64,000 bases of DNA. Source: Haloferula luteola (lineage in GTDB: Bacteria > Verrucomicrobiota > Verrucomicrobiia > Verrucomicrobiales > Akkermansiaceae). Position 1 is the stretch's first letter. Each line of letters begins with the position of its first letter. Positions 16,480-24,527 of the stretch are shown here, piece by piece. Location of the stretch: NCBI RefSeq assembly GCF_014201715.1, contig NZ_JACHFD010000011.1, positions 119,963-183,962 of the forward strand, read 5' to 3'. The notes under the pieces are model-generated. The model saw only the letters and a program-made list of their open reading frames with translations, searched no databases and was not told where the DNA came from. Made by a program: the position numbers and the translations under genes.

Positions 16480-16587
16480 AGGTTGGCCTGGCGAGAGGTC
16501 CTTCAAGGGAAAGTTGGGAGCGGTTGAAACGTTGGTTTCAAGGGATGGAAGGCCGATGAGTTCGACGGATTCATTCAAAGAGAACGC

Positions 16588-16596
16588 TGTGAATAA
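16588..16596 (-). promoter_or_regulatory. DnaA box (TTATTCACA, minus strand)
   Basis: The plus strand reads TGTGAATAA, the exact complement of the consensus TTATNCACA. It lies 17 bp from the next box and in opposite orientation. Confidence 0.6.
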
Positions 16597-16613
16597 CCTG
16601 AGGAAAACAAAAA

Positions 16614-16622
16614 TTATCCACA
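16614..16622 (+). promoter_or_regulatory. DnaA box (TTATCCACA)
   Basis: An exact match to the highest-affinity DnaA box known from E. coli (TTATCCACA), placed about 60 bp before the AT-rich tract. Confidence 0.65.
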
Positions 16623-16680
16623 CTCAAGCCAGGGTTGGTTTGAAGGAATTGCTAGTTTGAACCTTGGTGATGGCGAAATC

Positions 16681-16708
16681 TGTAAAAATTTTTATAAAAA
16701 ACGAAAAT
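16681..16708. other. AT-rich tract, possible DNA unwinding element
   Basis: TGTAAAAATTTTTATAAAAA followed by ACGAAAAT: nearly pure A/T in an otherwise GC-rich chromosome, located between DnaA boxes. Origins commonly place the unwinding element next to DnaA boxes in this way. Confidence 0.45.
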
Positions 16709-16809
16709 CAAGAGAGTGGCGAAAGATTGTGATCATTCGTTTGAATGAAGTTTTTGAGCACTAAAGAAGATTCCTGGTTGGGAAGAACAGTTGTTTTGAA
16801 GGCTTCGAG

Positions 16810-16818
16810 TTATTCACA
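16810..16818 (+). promoter_or_regulatory. DnaA box (TTATTCACA)
   Basis: An exact TTATNCACA match about 100 bp past the AT-rich tract and in the same orientation as the box at 16614. Confidence 0.6.
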
Positions 16819-17121
16819 ATTTGTTGAAAAGTCGTTGGAATGAGGTGTCCGTTTGAAGGGATCAGGGGAGCTGACAGAAGGCCGAGACCAAGGAGCGAGG
16901 AAGGTGAGCGGCGGCGGGGAAGGGGCGATTTGCGAGGGGCTCTCCGGAGGGAGTGGGGAGGGGACGGCGGTAAGAATGGGGGGTGGGAGGCCCTGAAATC
17001 AGGGGGATGGTTCCCGTTCCGGGCCGAACCGGGGGCTTGCCAACCGGCCCTGCAACTCGCATTTTCCGTCCACGCTCTCCCGTGAGGGAGGGAGGAGTCT
17101 CACTTTTTCAAAAATCCCACC

Positions 17122-18516
17122 ATGTCCGAAATCACCGTAGAGCAGCTCGATCCATCCGTTAAATCCCTTTACGAAAAGGCGCAGGCCGCCGTGCAAAAGA
17201 GCAATCCCGGGTATGCCGTAAAGCTTCTGCTTTCGGTGGTCAAAGATGCCCCGGGATTCCTCGAAGGCCGTCAACTGCTCCGGAAGTGTGAGGCGGCAGC
17301 CACGGGTGGGGCGAAGAAGAAGGCCGGGCTATTCGGCATGAAGTCAGGCGGCGGCCTGGGAACCATGAAGCTCACCTCGGCGGTGAAGAAGGACCCCCTG
17401 TCGGCCCTTCCCGTGATTGAAGGGGAACTGGAGAACGATCCCTACAATCCGGAGGTGAACGATGTGCTGTTCAGTGCGTTTGTGGCTCTGGGTTGGGTGG
17501 ATAGTGCGGCCTTCGCGCTGGAAACGATCCGCCGTGGTTATCCCGAGCAGACGAAGTATCTTCACAAGCTGGCGGATTTCTATTTGAGCCACAGCCGGAG
17601 CATGAATGCCGCGGAGGTGTATCGGGACATCATCAAGCACGACCCGACGGATTCGGTGGCGATCAAAGGCGAGAAGGACGCGACGGCCCGCGCTTCGATG
17701 GAGAAGCAAAAGTGGGGTGAGGGCACGAGCATGAAGGACCTCATGCGCAACAAGGCCGAGTTCGAGGAGATGGAAAAGGCATCCCGGACGGGCTTGACTC
17801 GCGAGCAGCTGGAAGAGCGCCGCGATGACCTCGCAGTGAAGTACGCCGCGGATCAGAACAATCTGGCGGTAGTGAAGGAATTGGCGAGCGTCTACGAGCG
17901 TCTTGAGGACTGGGCCAATGCTCAAAGCTTCTACGAGTGGGCCTTTGCTCTTTCGAACGGGGACGTGGCTTTGCGGTCCAAGGCAGATGCGATGAGCGAC
18001 AAGACCAAGGAGCTCGAGATGGCCGATTTGGAACGCCGGGTGCAGGAAAACCCCGACGATCCGGAAGTGAAGGCCATCCTCGAAGAGCGTCGCAAGGCGC
18101 GCATCGCCGAGGCGGTTGCCGATGCGACCCGTCGTGTGGAGCAGAACCCGACCGACCCGATTCTGCGCTACGAACTGGGCAAGGCGCTTTACGATTCGGG
18201 AGACTTCAGTGGTGCGATTCCGCAGCTCCAACAAGCCAAGCGGAACCCGCACATTCAATCGAAGGTGTTGCTCCTGCTGGGGCGTACTTTCAAGGCCAAG
18301 GGCATGCTCGACATGGGTGTCAAGCAGCTGGAATCGGCCCTCGAGGATCTTGTCCAGATGGACAACACCAAGAAGGAAGTGCTCTACGAAAAGGGCCTGC
18401 TCCACGATGAAATGGGCAACAAGACCGAGGCGATTGCCTGCTTCAAGGAGATCTACGAAGTCGACTACGGCTATCGCGACGTCGCGGAGCGCGTGGAATC
18501 GTCCTACTCCGGTTGA
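17122..18516 (+). CDS. Tetratricopeptide-repeat protein
   Basis: A 464-residue, highly charged protein without a signal peptide. TPR-like helix pairs occur in several blocks: PSVKSLYEKAQAAVQK and SNPGYAVKLLLSVVK (residues 10-40), DPYNPEVNDVLFSAFVALG, DFYLSHSRSMNAAEVYRDIIKHDP, NNLAVVKELASVYERLEDWANAQSFYEWA, and DPILRYELGKALYDSGDFSGAIPQLQQAK with the repeat after it. A Gly/Lys linker (GGAKKKAGLFGMKSGGGLG) separates the first pair from the rest. TPR arrays mediate protein-protein contacts; no partner is indicated by the neighbours. It is followed by a clear terminator, so it is probably monocistronic. Confidence 0.88.
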   Translation: MSEITVEQLDPSVKSLYEKAQAAVQKSNPGYAVKLLLSVVKDAPGFLEGRQLLRKCEAAATGGAKKKAGLFGMKSGGGLGTMKLTSAVKKDPLSALPVIEGELENDPYNPEVNDVLFSAFVALGWVDSAAFALETIRRGYPEQTKYLHKLADFYLSHSRSMNAAEVYRDIIKHDPTDSVAIKGEKDATARASMEKQKWGEGTSMKDLMRNKAEFEEMEKASRTGLTREQLEERRDDLAVKYAADQNNLAVVKELASVYERLEDWANAQSFYEWAFALSNGDVALRSKADAMSDKTKELEMADLERRVQENPDDPEVKAILEERRKARIAEAVADATRRVEQNPTDPILRYELGKALYDSGDFSGAIPQLQQAKRNPHIQSKVLLLLGRTFKAKGMLDMGVKQLESALEDLVQMDNTKKEVLYEKGLLHDEMGNKTEAIACFKEIYEVDYGYRDVAERVESSYSG

Positions 18517-18558
18517 TTCTTTGATTCCGCCTTCCCTGAGGGCGGTTCACTTTTCCAT

Positions 18559-18594
18559 CGCCCGCTCTTCGGTCCACGGAGGGCGGGCTTTTTT
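18559..18594 (+). terminator. Rho-independent terminator after the TPR gene
   Basis: GCCCGC (18560-18565) pairs with GCGGGC (18583-18588), extended by further weaker pairs, and is followed immediately by six T residues, about 45 bp after the TPR stop. The rest of the gap up to 18817 shows nothing recognisable. Confidence 0.85.
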
Positions 18595-18817
18595 GGTGAA
18601 GACCACTTGTCGGTGGCGGGAAGGGGAGTCGGATGGAGCGAATTCACGTTTCGATGCTCCCTCGCTTGGAGATGGGTCATCCTTCGTCTGAGTAGGCCGA
18701 GCGGTGAGCTTGCCCAAGGGGCGTCAAGGGATCCGGTGAATCTGTCACCAGGATGTCGGAACGGCTCCGAAGAGGGGAGGGGCGGCGAGCGCCGACCTCA
18801 TGCTTCACAGGAGAGCT

Positions 18818-19315
18818 TTACCGAGGATAAAGAGTGATGCGGGCCGAGTCGTAGCGGTCATCGGGTCGGAAGAGCCACCCGGGCTGGCGTTGGATGAGCT
18901 CGTAACCCGTCAGCATGAACTCCGGAAGAATCTGGTTGCTGTTGGGGTCGTAGGCTTTTTTGCCGGTGTAATAGCCACGAATCTTGTATTCGTAGTTTTG
19001 GTCGAAGCCGTAGCGTTGCCCTGAGGGGCCATTTTCCGGGAGTCGATCGGGAGCGTGTTTCTTGTCTTCCCTCAGCAGCACCAGCTGGGCGCGGTCCCAG
19101 GATTCACGGGGACGACGGAGGTAACCCCAGAAGCGAGTTTTCTGAACGTAGTAGCGACGGCCCACGAAGTAGTCCCCTTTGGCCTCCGAAGAAATGGCGG
19201 CTTGGCGCTCCTCTGTGGTGGGGCCACCCATGTTTCCGGTGCCGATGGTGCCGGCACATTGACAGAGCAAGAGCCCTGCTGCGAGGAGGGGGAGGCGGGT
19301 GAAGAGGCGAATCAT
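18818..19315 (-). CDS. Hypothetical lipoprotein
   Basis: A 165-residue protein with a lipoprotein signal peptide (LLAAGLLLCQCAG, Cys near residue 20). The mature part is polar and Tyr/Arg-rich (YFVGRRYYVQKTRFWGYLRRPRESWDRAQ, YEYKIRGYYTGKKAYDPNSNQILPEFML), suggesting a small beta-rich fold. No family was recognised. The ATG at 19315 starts the signal peptide, so the longer open frame upstream to 19579 was rejected. It is divergent from the PTS IIA-like gene and convergent with the TPR gene. Probably a lineage-specific envelope lipoprotein. Confidence 0.75.
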   Translation of the reverse strand: MIRLFTRLPLLAAGLLLCQCAGTIGTGNMGGPTTEERQAAISSEAKGDYFVGRRYYVQKTRFWGYLRRPRESWDRAQLVLLREDKKHAPDRLPENGPSGQRYGFDQNYEYKIRGYYTGKKAYDPNSNQILPEFMLTGYELIQRQPGWLFRPDDRYDSARITLYPR

Positions 19316-19486
19316 ACGGCGAGCGAGGTTATGCGCGACCGAAAGCCCCTCGCAAGTGCCAATGGTGTGGCGTAGGTTGGGGTCGCCTACGTGGAAAACC
19401 CGCTTGCAAGGATTTGGAGAGGGGGGTAAGCACGCCGGCCCGAGCGCGGTCGGTTCCGCGTTTCCTTGGAGATTCCGCAATCCCGC

Positions 19487-19960
19487 ATGAAGCTCGCCTC
19501 TCTCCTGACCCCCGATTTGGTCATTCTGGATATGCAATCGGACGAGCACCTTCCGGCGATTGCTGAGTTGGTGGATCACCTCGTCTCCTTAGGGCAACTG
19601 GATCGCGGACTGCGCGACGAGATGCTGGCCGCCTTGTGTGCGCGGGAAGAGCAGGTCAGCACCGGGATCGGCTCGGGGGTGGCCATCCCTCACGCGTTTT
19701 CGGAAAAGGTCAGCGACGTGGTGGCGGTGTTCGGCCGCTCCAAGGAGGGAATCGACTTCGAATCTCTCGACAATGGGCCGGTCCATTTCGTGATTTTGTT
19801 CATTGTCCCGAAAAAGGACTACCAGCTCCATCTGCGGACCTTGGCGGCCATTGCCAAGATGTTCACCAACTGCGAGATCCGCAAGCAGCTGGCCGCGGCA
19901 CCGAGCCGAACTGAGATTCTTGATATTTTGGCTGGAAAGCCGTCCGGGAACCCGGCGTGA
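19487..19960 (+). CDS. PTS EIIA-like (PtsN-type) regulatory protein
   Basis: A 157-residue EIIA fructose/mannitol-type domain, residues 5 to about 145. The phosphorylatable histidine lies in GIGSGVAIPHAF (His69), followed by VVAVFGRSKEGIDF and VHFVILFIVPKKDYQLHLRTLAAIAKMF, all typical of PtsN/EIIA-Ntr. Such proteins are phosphorylated by the nitrogen PTS and regulate metabolism by protein contacts; no EI or HPr gene is in the window. The stop overlaps the GTG start of argS (GTGA). The shadow start at 19466 would add seven residues; ATG 19487 was chosen because it places the domain at the N-terminus. Confidence 0.88.
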   Translation: MKLASLLTPDLVILDMQSDEHLPAIAELVDHLVSLGQLDRGLRDEMLAALCAREEQVSTGIGSGVAIPHAFSEKVSDVVAVFGRSKEGIDFESLDNGPVHFVILFIVPKKDYQLHLRTLAAIAKMFTNCEIRKQLAAAPSRTEILDILAGKPSGNPA

Positions 19961-21714
19961 CTTTCCGCATGACTTTGTTGAGCCAGATCGAGTCCGCGCT
20001 CGCGGATGCGTTTGAGTCCGTCCTCGGGGAAAAAGTCGCGACCCCAGTGGTGGCGGCGGCAGATCTCCGCTTCGGCGACTACCAGTGCAATGCCGCCATG
20101 ATGCAGGCGAAGAATCGCCGCACCAATCCCCGTGCGCTGGCGACTCAGGTCCTTGAGGCTCTTGATCTCGGATCGATCGGAACCGCCGACATCGCGGGGC
20201 CTGGATTCATCAATATCCGGGTTTCACCGGAAACCTTCTCTGCGCATTCCGCCGTGCTGTTGAAGGATGACCGCTTGGGGGTTCCTGCGACGGGGGAAGG
20301 TCGCCGTGTGGTGATCGACTTCTCGGCACCCAATGTGGCCAAGCCGATGCACGTGGGGCATATTCGCTCGACGATTCTCGGCGACGCTCTTTCGCGGATC
20401 GCTCGATTCCTCGGATTTGAGGTGATCACCGACAATCACATTGGCGATTGGGGGACACAGTTCGGGATGATTCTGCATGGGTGGAAGACCCGGCTCGATG
20501 AGGCGGCGTTGGCCGCAGATCCGGTCACGGAACTGGTGCGGGTGTATCGCTCGGTGAATGCAGAGACCAAGGAAGTCCCTGAGGTTTTGGAGGTCTGCAA
20601 GGCCGAGCTGGTGAAGCTTCAGGCAGGGGATGAGGAGAATCTGGCCATCTGGCATCGTTGCGTGGATCTATCGAAGCAAGGGCTTCAAAAAATCTATGGC
20701 CGGCTGGACGTCAGCTTCGACCACTGGTTGGGTGAGAGCTACTACAACGAGCGTCTGCCTGGTCTTGTGGAGGATTTCCTCAGTCAGGATCTGGCGCGGG
20801 TCAGTGATGGGGCTGTGTGTGTGTTTTCTGGCGGAGATCTGCCGGATGAGCAGGACCCCTTTCGCATCCAGAAAAAGGAAGGTTGGCAGGATAACCCGGC
20901 GATCATTCGCAAGGCGGATGGAGGGTTTCTCTACGCCACCACGGACCTGGCGACCGTCGAGCACCGAATCAACGTCTGGAAGGCGGACGAAATCTGGTAT
21001 GTCGTAGGAACGCCTCAGCAGCTGCACTTCCGCCAGATTTTTGACATTTGCCGGCGTTGGGGGAAATCTGCGGGATTTCATCATATCGCCTTTGGATCGA
21101 TCCTCGGAGAAGACCGCAAGTTGATGAAGACGCGGTCGGGAGACAACGTGCAGCTCGCGGATGTGCTGGAAGAAGCGGTCGAAAGAGCCGGGCGGGTGAT
21201 TGCCGAGAAAAATCCGGAACTCGACGAAGCCATTCGTGAGGAAGTGGCGGAAATTGTGGGGATTGGTGCCGTGAAATTTGCCGAGTTATCGCAGCATCGT
21301 CTCACGGACTATGTGTTTTCTTGGGATCGAATGCTGGCCCTTCAGGGGGATACCGCGCCGTATCTGCAATACAGCTTCGTCCGGATTCGCTCGATTTTCC
21401 GCAAGCTGGAAGGTCCGTTCGCCGCGGAATCGGCATCTCTGCAACTCAAAGAGGAGGCGGAGATTCATTTGGCCCGCCTGCTCGCCCGGTATGGTGAGGT
21501 GGTTCCGACGCTTCTGGATGACCATCGTCCGAACCTTCTGGCCAACTATCTGCTGGAGTTGGCACGTGCGTTCCATTCTTTCTTCGAGGCCTGCCCGGTG
21601 CTCAAGGCCGAGCCATCGGTTCGCGATAGTCGATTGGCTCTTTGCGAACTGGCTTCACGAGTCTTGGAGCATGGATTGGGACTGCTTGGCATCCGTTGCC
21701 CCGAGCGCATGTAA
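19957..21714 (+). CDS. argS: Arginyl-tRNA synthetase
   Basis: A 585-residue class I aminoacyl-tRNA synthetase that charges tRNA-Arg. The N-terminal Add1 domain contains FGDYQCNAAM. The HIGH-type motif is FSAPNVAKPMHVGHIRSTI (about residues 123-141), ITDNHIGDWGTQFG follows, the KMSKS-equivalent is GEDRKLMKTRSGD, and the C-terminal DALR domain ends in the characteristic ERM. The GTG at 19957 overlaps the ptsN stop; an ATG four codons later (19969) is equally possible. Length is normal for the family. It is probably transcribed with the PTS IIA-like gene. Confidence 0.97.
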   Translation: MTFRMTLLSQIESALADAFESVLGEKVATPVVAAADLRFGDYQCNAAMMQAKNRRTNPRALATQVLEALDLGSIGTADIAGPGFINIRVSPETFSAHSAVLLKDDRLGVPATGEGRRVVIDFSAPNVAKPMHVGHIRSTILGDALSRIARFLGFEVITDNHIGDWGTQFGMILHGWKTRLDEAALAADPVTELVRVYRSVNAETKEVPEVLEVCKAELVKLQAGDEENLAIWHRCVDLSKQGLQKIYGRLDVSFDHWLGESYYNERLPGLVEDFLSQDLARVSDGAVCVFSGGDLPDEQDPFRIQKKEGWQDNPAIIRKADGGFLYATTDLATVEHRINVWKADEIWYVVGTPQQLHFRQIFDICRRWGKSAGFHHIAFGSILGEDRKLMKTRSGDNVQLADVLEEAVERAGRVIAEKNPELDEAIREEVAEIVGIGAVKFAELSQHRLTDYVFSWDRMLALQGDTAPYLQYSFVRIRSIFRKLEGPFAAESASLQLKEEAEIHLARLLARYGEVVPTLLDDHRPNLLANYLLELARAFHSFFEACPVLKAEPSVRDSRLALCELASRVLEHGLGLLGIRCPERM

Positions 21715-21820
21715 GGAGCGCTTCTTGCAGAGGTGGGTGAGAAAGGCGCTGATAAGACATCATCTTTTCTCACAGCGAGCTTGCCCGCCATCCTTCGAGA
21801 TCTAACTGTCATTGTCATTC

Positions 21821-23515
21821 ATGCAGGACGAACCCCCACGCATTCCCTTCTACGTCATCGGTCACCGCAATCCGGACACCGACGCCATTTGTTCGGCGAT
21901 CGGTCAGGCGGAGTTGTTGAGGGAGACGGGGACGCCGGAAGCGGTGGCAGCTCGCTGCGGGGTGGTTCCTCAGCGGACGGCCTGGGTGTTGGAGCAGGCC
22001 GGAGTGGAGCAACCGGAGCTGGTCACGGATGTAAGAATCACTGCCGGGATGATCTGCCGGCGGGAAGTCGTGGCGGCACATGAAGATGATACTTTCCTGC
22101 GTGCTTATCGCAGCATGTTGTCGCATGGGGTGCGTTGTGTTCCGGTGGTGGACGCCGAGAAAGGTCACGAAGTCGTGGGGATGCTTCGATATCTGGATTT
22201 GCTTGAATTGCTGCTGCCGGGAGATGGCTCCAATATGGTGGTGCGCACGGTCCATGTTTCGATTTCAAAGATCGCCGCCACGCTTCAAGCGGAGTCAGTG
22301 GGTGCGCCGATTCCCGATAGCAGTGTGGGGGAAGACTTGATCATGTTGGTCGGCGCGTCGTCGCAGTCGACGGTCAATACCCGTCTCAAGACTGCCACCC
22401 AGGAGGGAACGGTTTCTCGGTTTCTGGTGATCTGCGGCGATCGACCGGTCGTTCAGCACTATGCGATCGAGCACGGCGCGCGCATGTTGATCGTCACCGG
22501 GGGAAATACGGTGGACCCCGAGCTGCTGAAATTGGCCAAAAGCCGCGGTGTGGTGGTGCTTCGCTGCCCCCAGGATACGGCCAGTACGACGACATTGATT
22601 CGGTGCTCCCGGACGGTGACTCAGGTGATGGAGACTCAGTTTGCGACCATCCGAGAAGGCGAGCCGGTGTCCCCCCTGAGGAAGTCGCTGGCCGCGCTCG
22701 ACCAAGAGCTGTTTCCCGTGATTGGTGAAGACGGGGACATGGTGGGGGTGATTTCGAAGTCGGATCTGGTCGACCCTCCCCGCGTCCGCGTGGCATTGGT
22801 CGATCACAATGAGTTTGCTCAGGCGGTCCGCGGTGTCGATGAGGCCCATGTGGTGGAGGTGACGGATCACCACCGGTTGGCGGGAGATCTGGTGTCTCGG
22901 GAGCCGATTCGATTCCTGAATGAGCCGGTGGGGTCGACCTGCACGCTGGTGGCGCGGAAATTCGTCCACCGGGATCTTGAGCCGAAGCCCGGCACGGCGA
23001 TGTGTCTGTGTGCGGGGATCATTTCCGATACATTGTGCCTGACGTCTCCCACGACGACATCGCTGGATCGGGAGATGCTCGAATGGCTGGGGAACATCGC
23101 AGGGATCGATCCGGAACAGTTCACGAAGGACTTCTTTGCGGTGGGTTCCCTTTTGAGTTCAGGAACGCTGGATGAGGTCCTGAATACCGACCGGAAGGAG
23201 TTCGACGAGAGCGGAGCGAAAGTGACGATTGCGCAGATTGAAGAGCTGGGTTTGCAGGCCTTCAAGCGGCGTCGCGACGAGTTGGAAAAGGGCCTTCGCG
23301 ATTTGGTGGACGAAAATGACTACGATCTCGCGGTGCTCGCGGTGACGGACATTGCGAAGCATCATAGCCTGATTCTCGCGGCGGGGAATGAGCGGATGAT
23401 CGGTAGTCTTCCCTTCGAGCGGGTAGACGCGACCTTGTACGATGCCCCTGGGGTGGTGAGCCGGAAGAAGCAGATTTTTCCAGCGGTTTGCCAAGCGGTG
23501 CAAAGTGCTGGCTAG
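21821..23515 (+). CDS. Family II (manganese-dependent) inorganic pyrophosphatase with regulatory CBS/DRTGG domains
   Basis: A 564-residue protein of the CBS-PPase type. The catalytic DHH domain is split. Its first part has HRNPDTDAICSAIG (about residues 12-25), then a CBS module (about 70-130), a DRTGG-like module (about 130-240) and a second CBS module ending in GVISKSDLVDPPRV are inserted before the second catalytic part with VTDHHRLAGD and the C-terminal DHHA2 domain (GSLPFERVDATLYD). It hydrolyses pyrophosphate to phosphate, and adenine nucleotides bound to the CBS modules tune activity in characterised members. The ATG at 21821 was chosen over an in-frame TTG nine bases earlier. It is about twice the length of CBS-free family II enzymes. 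Confidence 0.9.
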   Translation: MQDEPPRIPFYVIGHRNPDTDAICSAIGQAELLRETGTPEAVAARCGVVPQRTAWVLEQAGVEQPELVTDVRITAGMICRREVVAAHEDDTFLRAYRSMLSHGVRCVPVVDAEKGHEVVGMLRYLDLLELLLPGDGSNMVVRTVHVSISKIAATLQAESVGAPIPDSSVGEDLIMLVGASSQSTVNTRLKTATQEGTVSRFLVICGDRPVVQHYAIEHGARMLIVTGGNTVDPELLKLAKSRGVVVLRCPQDTASTTTLIRCSRTVTQVMETQFATIREGEPVSPLRKSLAALDQELFPVIGEDGDMVGVISKSDLVDPPRVRVALVDHNEFAQAVRGVDEAHVVEVTDHHRLAGDLVSREPIRFLNEPVGSTCTLVARKFVHRDLEPKPGTAMCLCAGIISDTLCLTSPTTTSLDREMLEWLGNIAGIDPEQFTKDFFAVGSLLSSGTLDEVLNTDRKEFDESGAKVTIAQIEELGLQAFKRRRDELEKGLRDLVDENDYDLAVLAVTDIAKHHSLILAAGNERMIGSLPFERVDATLYDAPGVVSRKKQIFPAVCQAVQSAG

Positions 23516-23544
23516 AATCGACGAGGGCGCGGCGGGGTATCGAC

Positions 23545-23667
23545 TCAGCGGGGTGATTCCTGGCGGCTGAATTCGATGTTGTAGCTCAGGTAGAAGATGC
23601 CGCCCAAGGTGCCGAGGATGGCGATCAGGAGCGCCAGCGAGATCAGCATGCCGAGACAGGATTTCAT
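23545..23667 (-). CDS. Very small membrane protein
   Basis: A 40-residue frame: MKSC, then one strongly hydrophobic helix (LGMLISLALLIAILGTLGGIFYL) and a polar tail (SYNIEFSRQESPR). It lies about 50 bp downstream of the outer-membrane protein gene on the same strand. The clean single-helix layout with a charged tail supports a real gene, but no family was recognised. The longer open frame to 23877 runs into the neighbouring gene and has no start that makes sense. Confidence 0.55.
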   Translation of the reverse strand: MKSCLGMLISLALLIAILGTLGGIFYLSYNIEFSRQESPR

Positions 23668-23720
23668 GGGCGGGAGTTTCAACCACTCCCGGCACGGGAT
23701 CAATCCGGAATGCCCCGTGT

Positions 23721-24497
23721 CTATTTCGGGAAAAGAAAAGTCACTCCGAAGCGGAGGCCCCAATCCGGGCCTTGGGTGGGTTTCTCCACGTAATAGCGGA
23801 CGCCGCCAAAGAGCTGAAAAGGTTGCCCCCCGGCAGTGAAGAGCTGGTTGACGACGAAGTTGACGGGCACGGACCATTGATGAGAGGTCCAGTCGTAGGT
23901 GGATTCCACGTTGATCGTGTAGGTGGTCTTGGAGTCAGTGATGTAGCTGACGAAGGGTTGGATGAAGGTGGCATTGACGGAGGATCGGGAATCGTCTCCG
24001 GCGAAATCCCAAAGGTGATTGACCAAAGTGCCGTAGGTCCAACTGCCTTGTTGCTTGAGCATGACGCCGGTGGGGCCCGCTCCCCACTTTTCGCCCCCGA
24101 GAACCGAATCGGTTGCGGTGGGCAGGAGAAGCACGGGGCCCAGACCCCAGATCGGGTCGCTCGATTGGGGAGAGACGAAGAAGGATTGAACGACGTCGCC
24201 GAGACCGAATTCATCTCCCAATCCGCCCAACTGGGTGCCCTCGACGTCGACCACGGGAAGGATGGTCCGCGAGATGAGGTTCCAATCATCGTTGAGGGCG
24301 AATGGAATTACCGGCTGGATGTTGGTGGTGAACTTCTGTCCGGCTCCAGGGCCGATGCCGAAGTCGAGATTGCCTTGGAACGGGAGGCTGATCAGAGAGC
24401 TGACCGGATTGGCGAGTTGCTTGGCAAGATCGGCGTCCTGCGCATGAAGCGAGGGAGCGACGATCAACGGAAGCGAAAGGATAAGGGACGTTTTCAT
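23721..24497 (-). CDS. Outer-membrane beta-barrel protein (transporter-like, 'neuromedin U'-type annotation)
   Basis: A 258-residue protein with a signal peptide (MKTSLILSLPLIVAPSLHAQ). The mature part has alternating amphipathic strands (FTTNIQPVIPFAL, NLISRTILPVV, GLGPVLLLPTATDSVLGGEKWGAGPTGVML) and ends in an aromatic-rich strand (LRFGVTFLFPK), as in outer-membrane barrels. The sequence pattern matches a family often mis-named neuromedin U and otherwise called transporter. It is the next gene after the OprB-like porin, 30 bp away, so it belongs to the sulfatase/porin block. Substrate unknown. Confidence 0.72.
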   Translation of the reverse strand: MKTSLILSLPLIVAPSLHAQDADLAKQLANPVSSLISLPFQGNLDFGIGPGAGQKFTTNIQPVIPFALNDDWNLISRTILPVVDVEGTQLGGLGDEFGLGDVVQSFFVSPQSSDPIWGLGPVLLLPTATDSVLGGEKWGAGPTGVMLKQQGSWTYGTLVNHLWDFAGDDSRSSVNATFIQPFVSYITDSKTTYTINVESTYDWTSHQWSVPVNFVVNQLFTAGGQPFQLFGGVRYYVEKPTQGPDWGLRFGVTFLFPK

Positions 24498-24527
24498 AGG
24501 TGTGAGCGAAGGATGAGATGAATGACG

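Larger units (their letters stand above)
16193..17121. other. Long non-coding region with DnaA boxes and AT-rich tract (candidate origin or DnaA-binding locus)
   Basis: This 929-bp gap has no convincing gene: the only frame over 100 codons (16340-16660) has low-complexity basic sequence and no family features. It contains three sequences matching TTATNCACA, an AT-rich tract at 16681-16708 between the second and third box, a perfect 9-bp inverted repeat at 16456-16479, and a G-rich purine-biased stretch from 16860 to 17000. That combination is typical of a bacterial replication origin, although dnaA, dnaN or other usual neighbours are not in the window. Intergenic + strand sequence looks G-rich on both sides by eye, which argues against a skew switch here. 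Confidence 0.4.

Noticed and set aside
16340..16660. 106-codon frame in the DnaA-box region
   Set aside because: It covers the boxes and palindrome, and has low-complexity Arg/Gly sequence and no ribosome-binding site.
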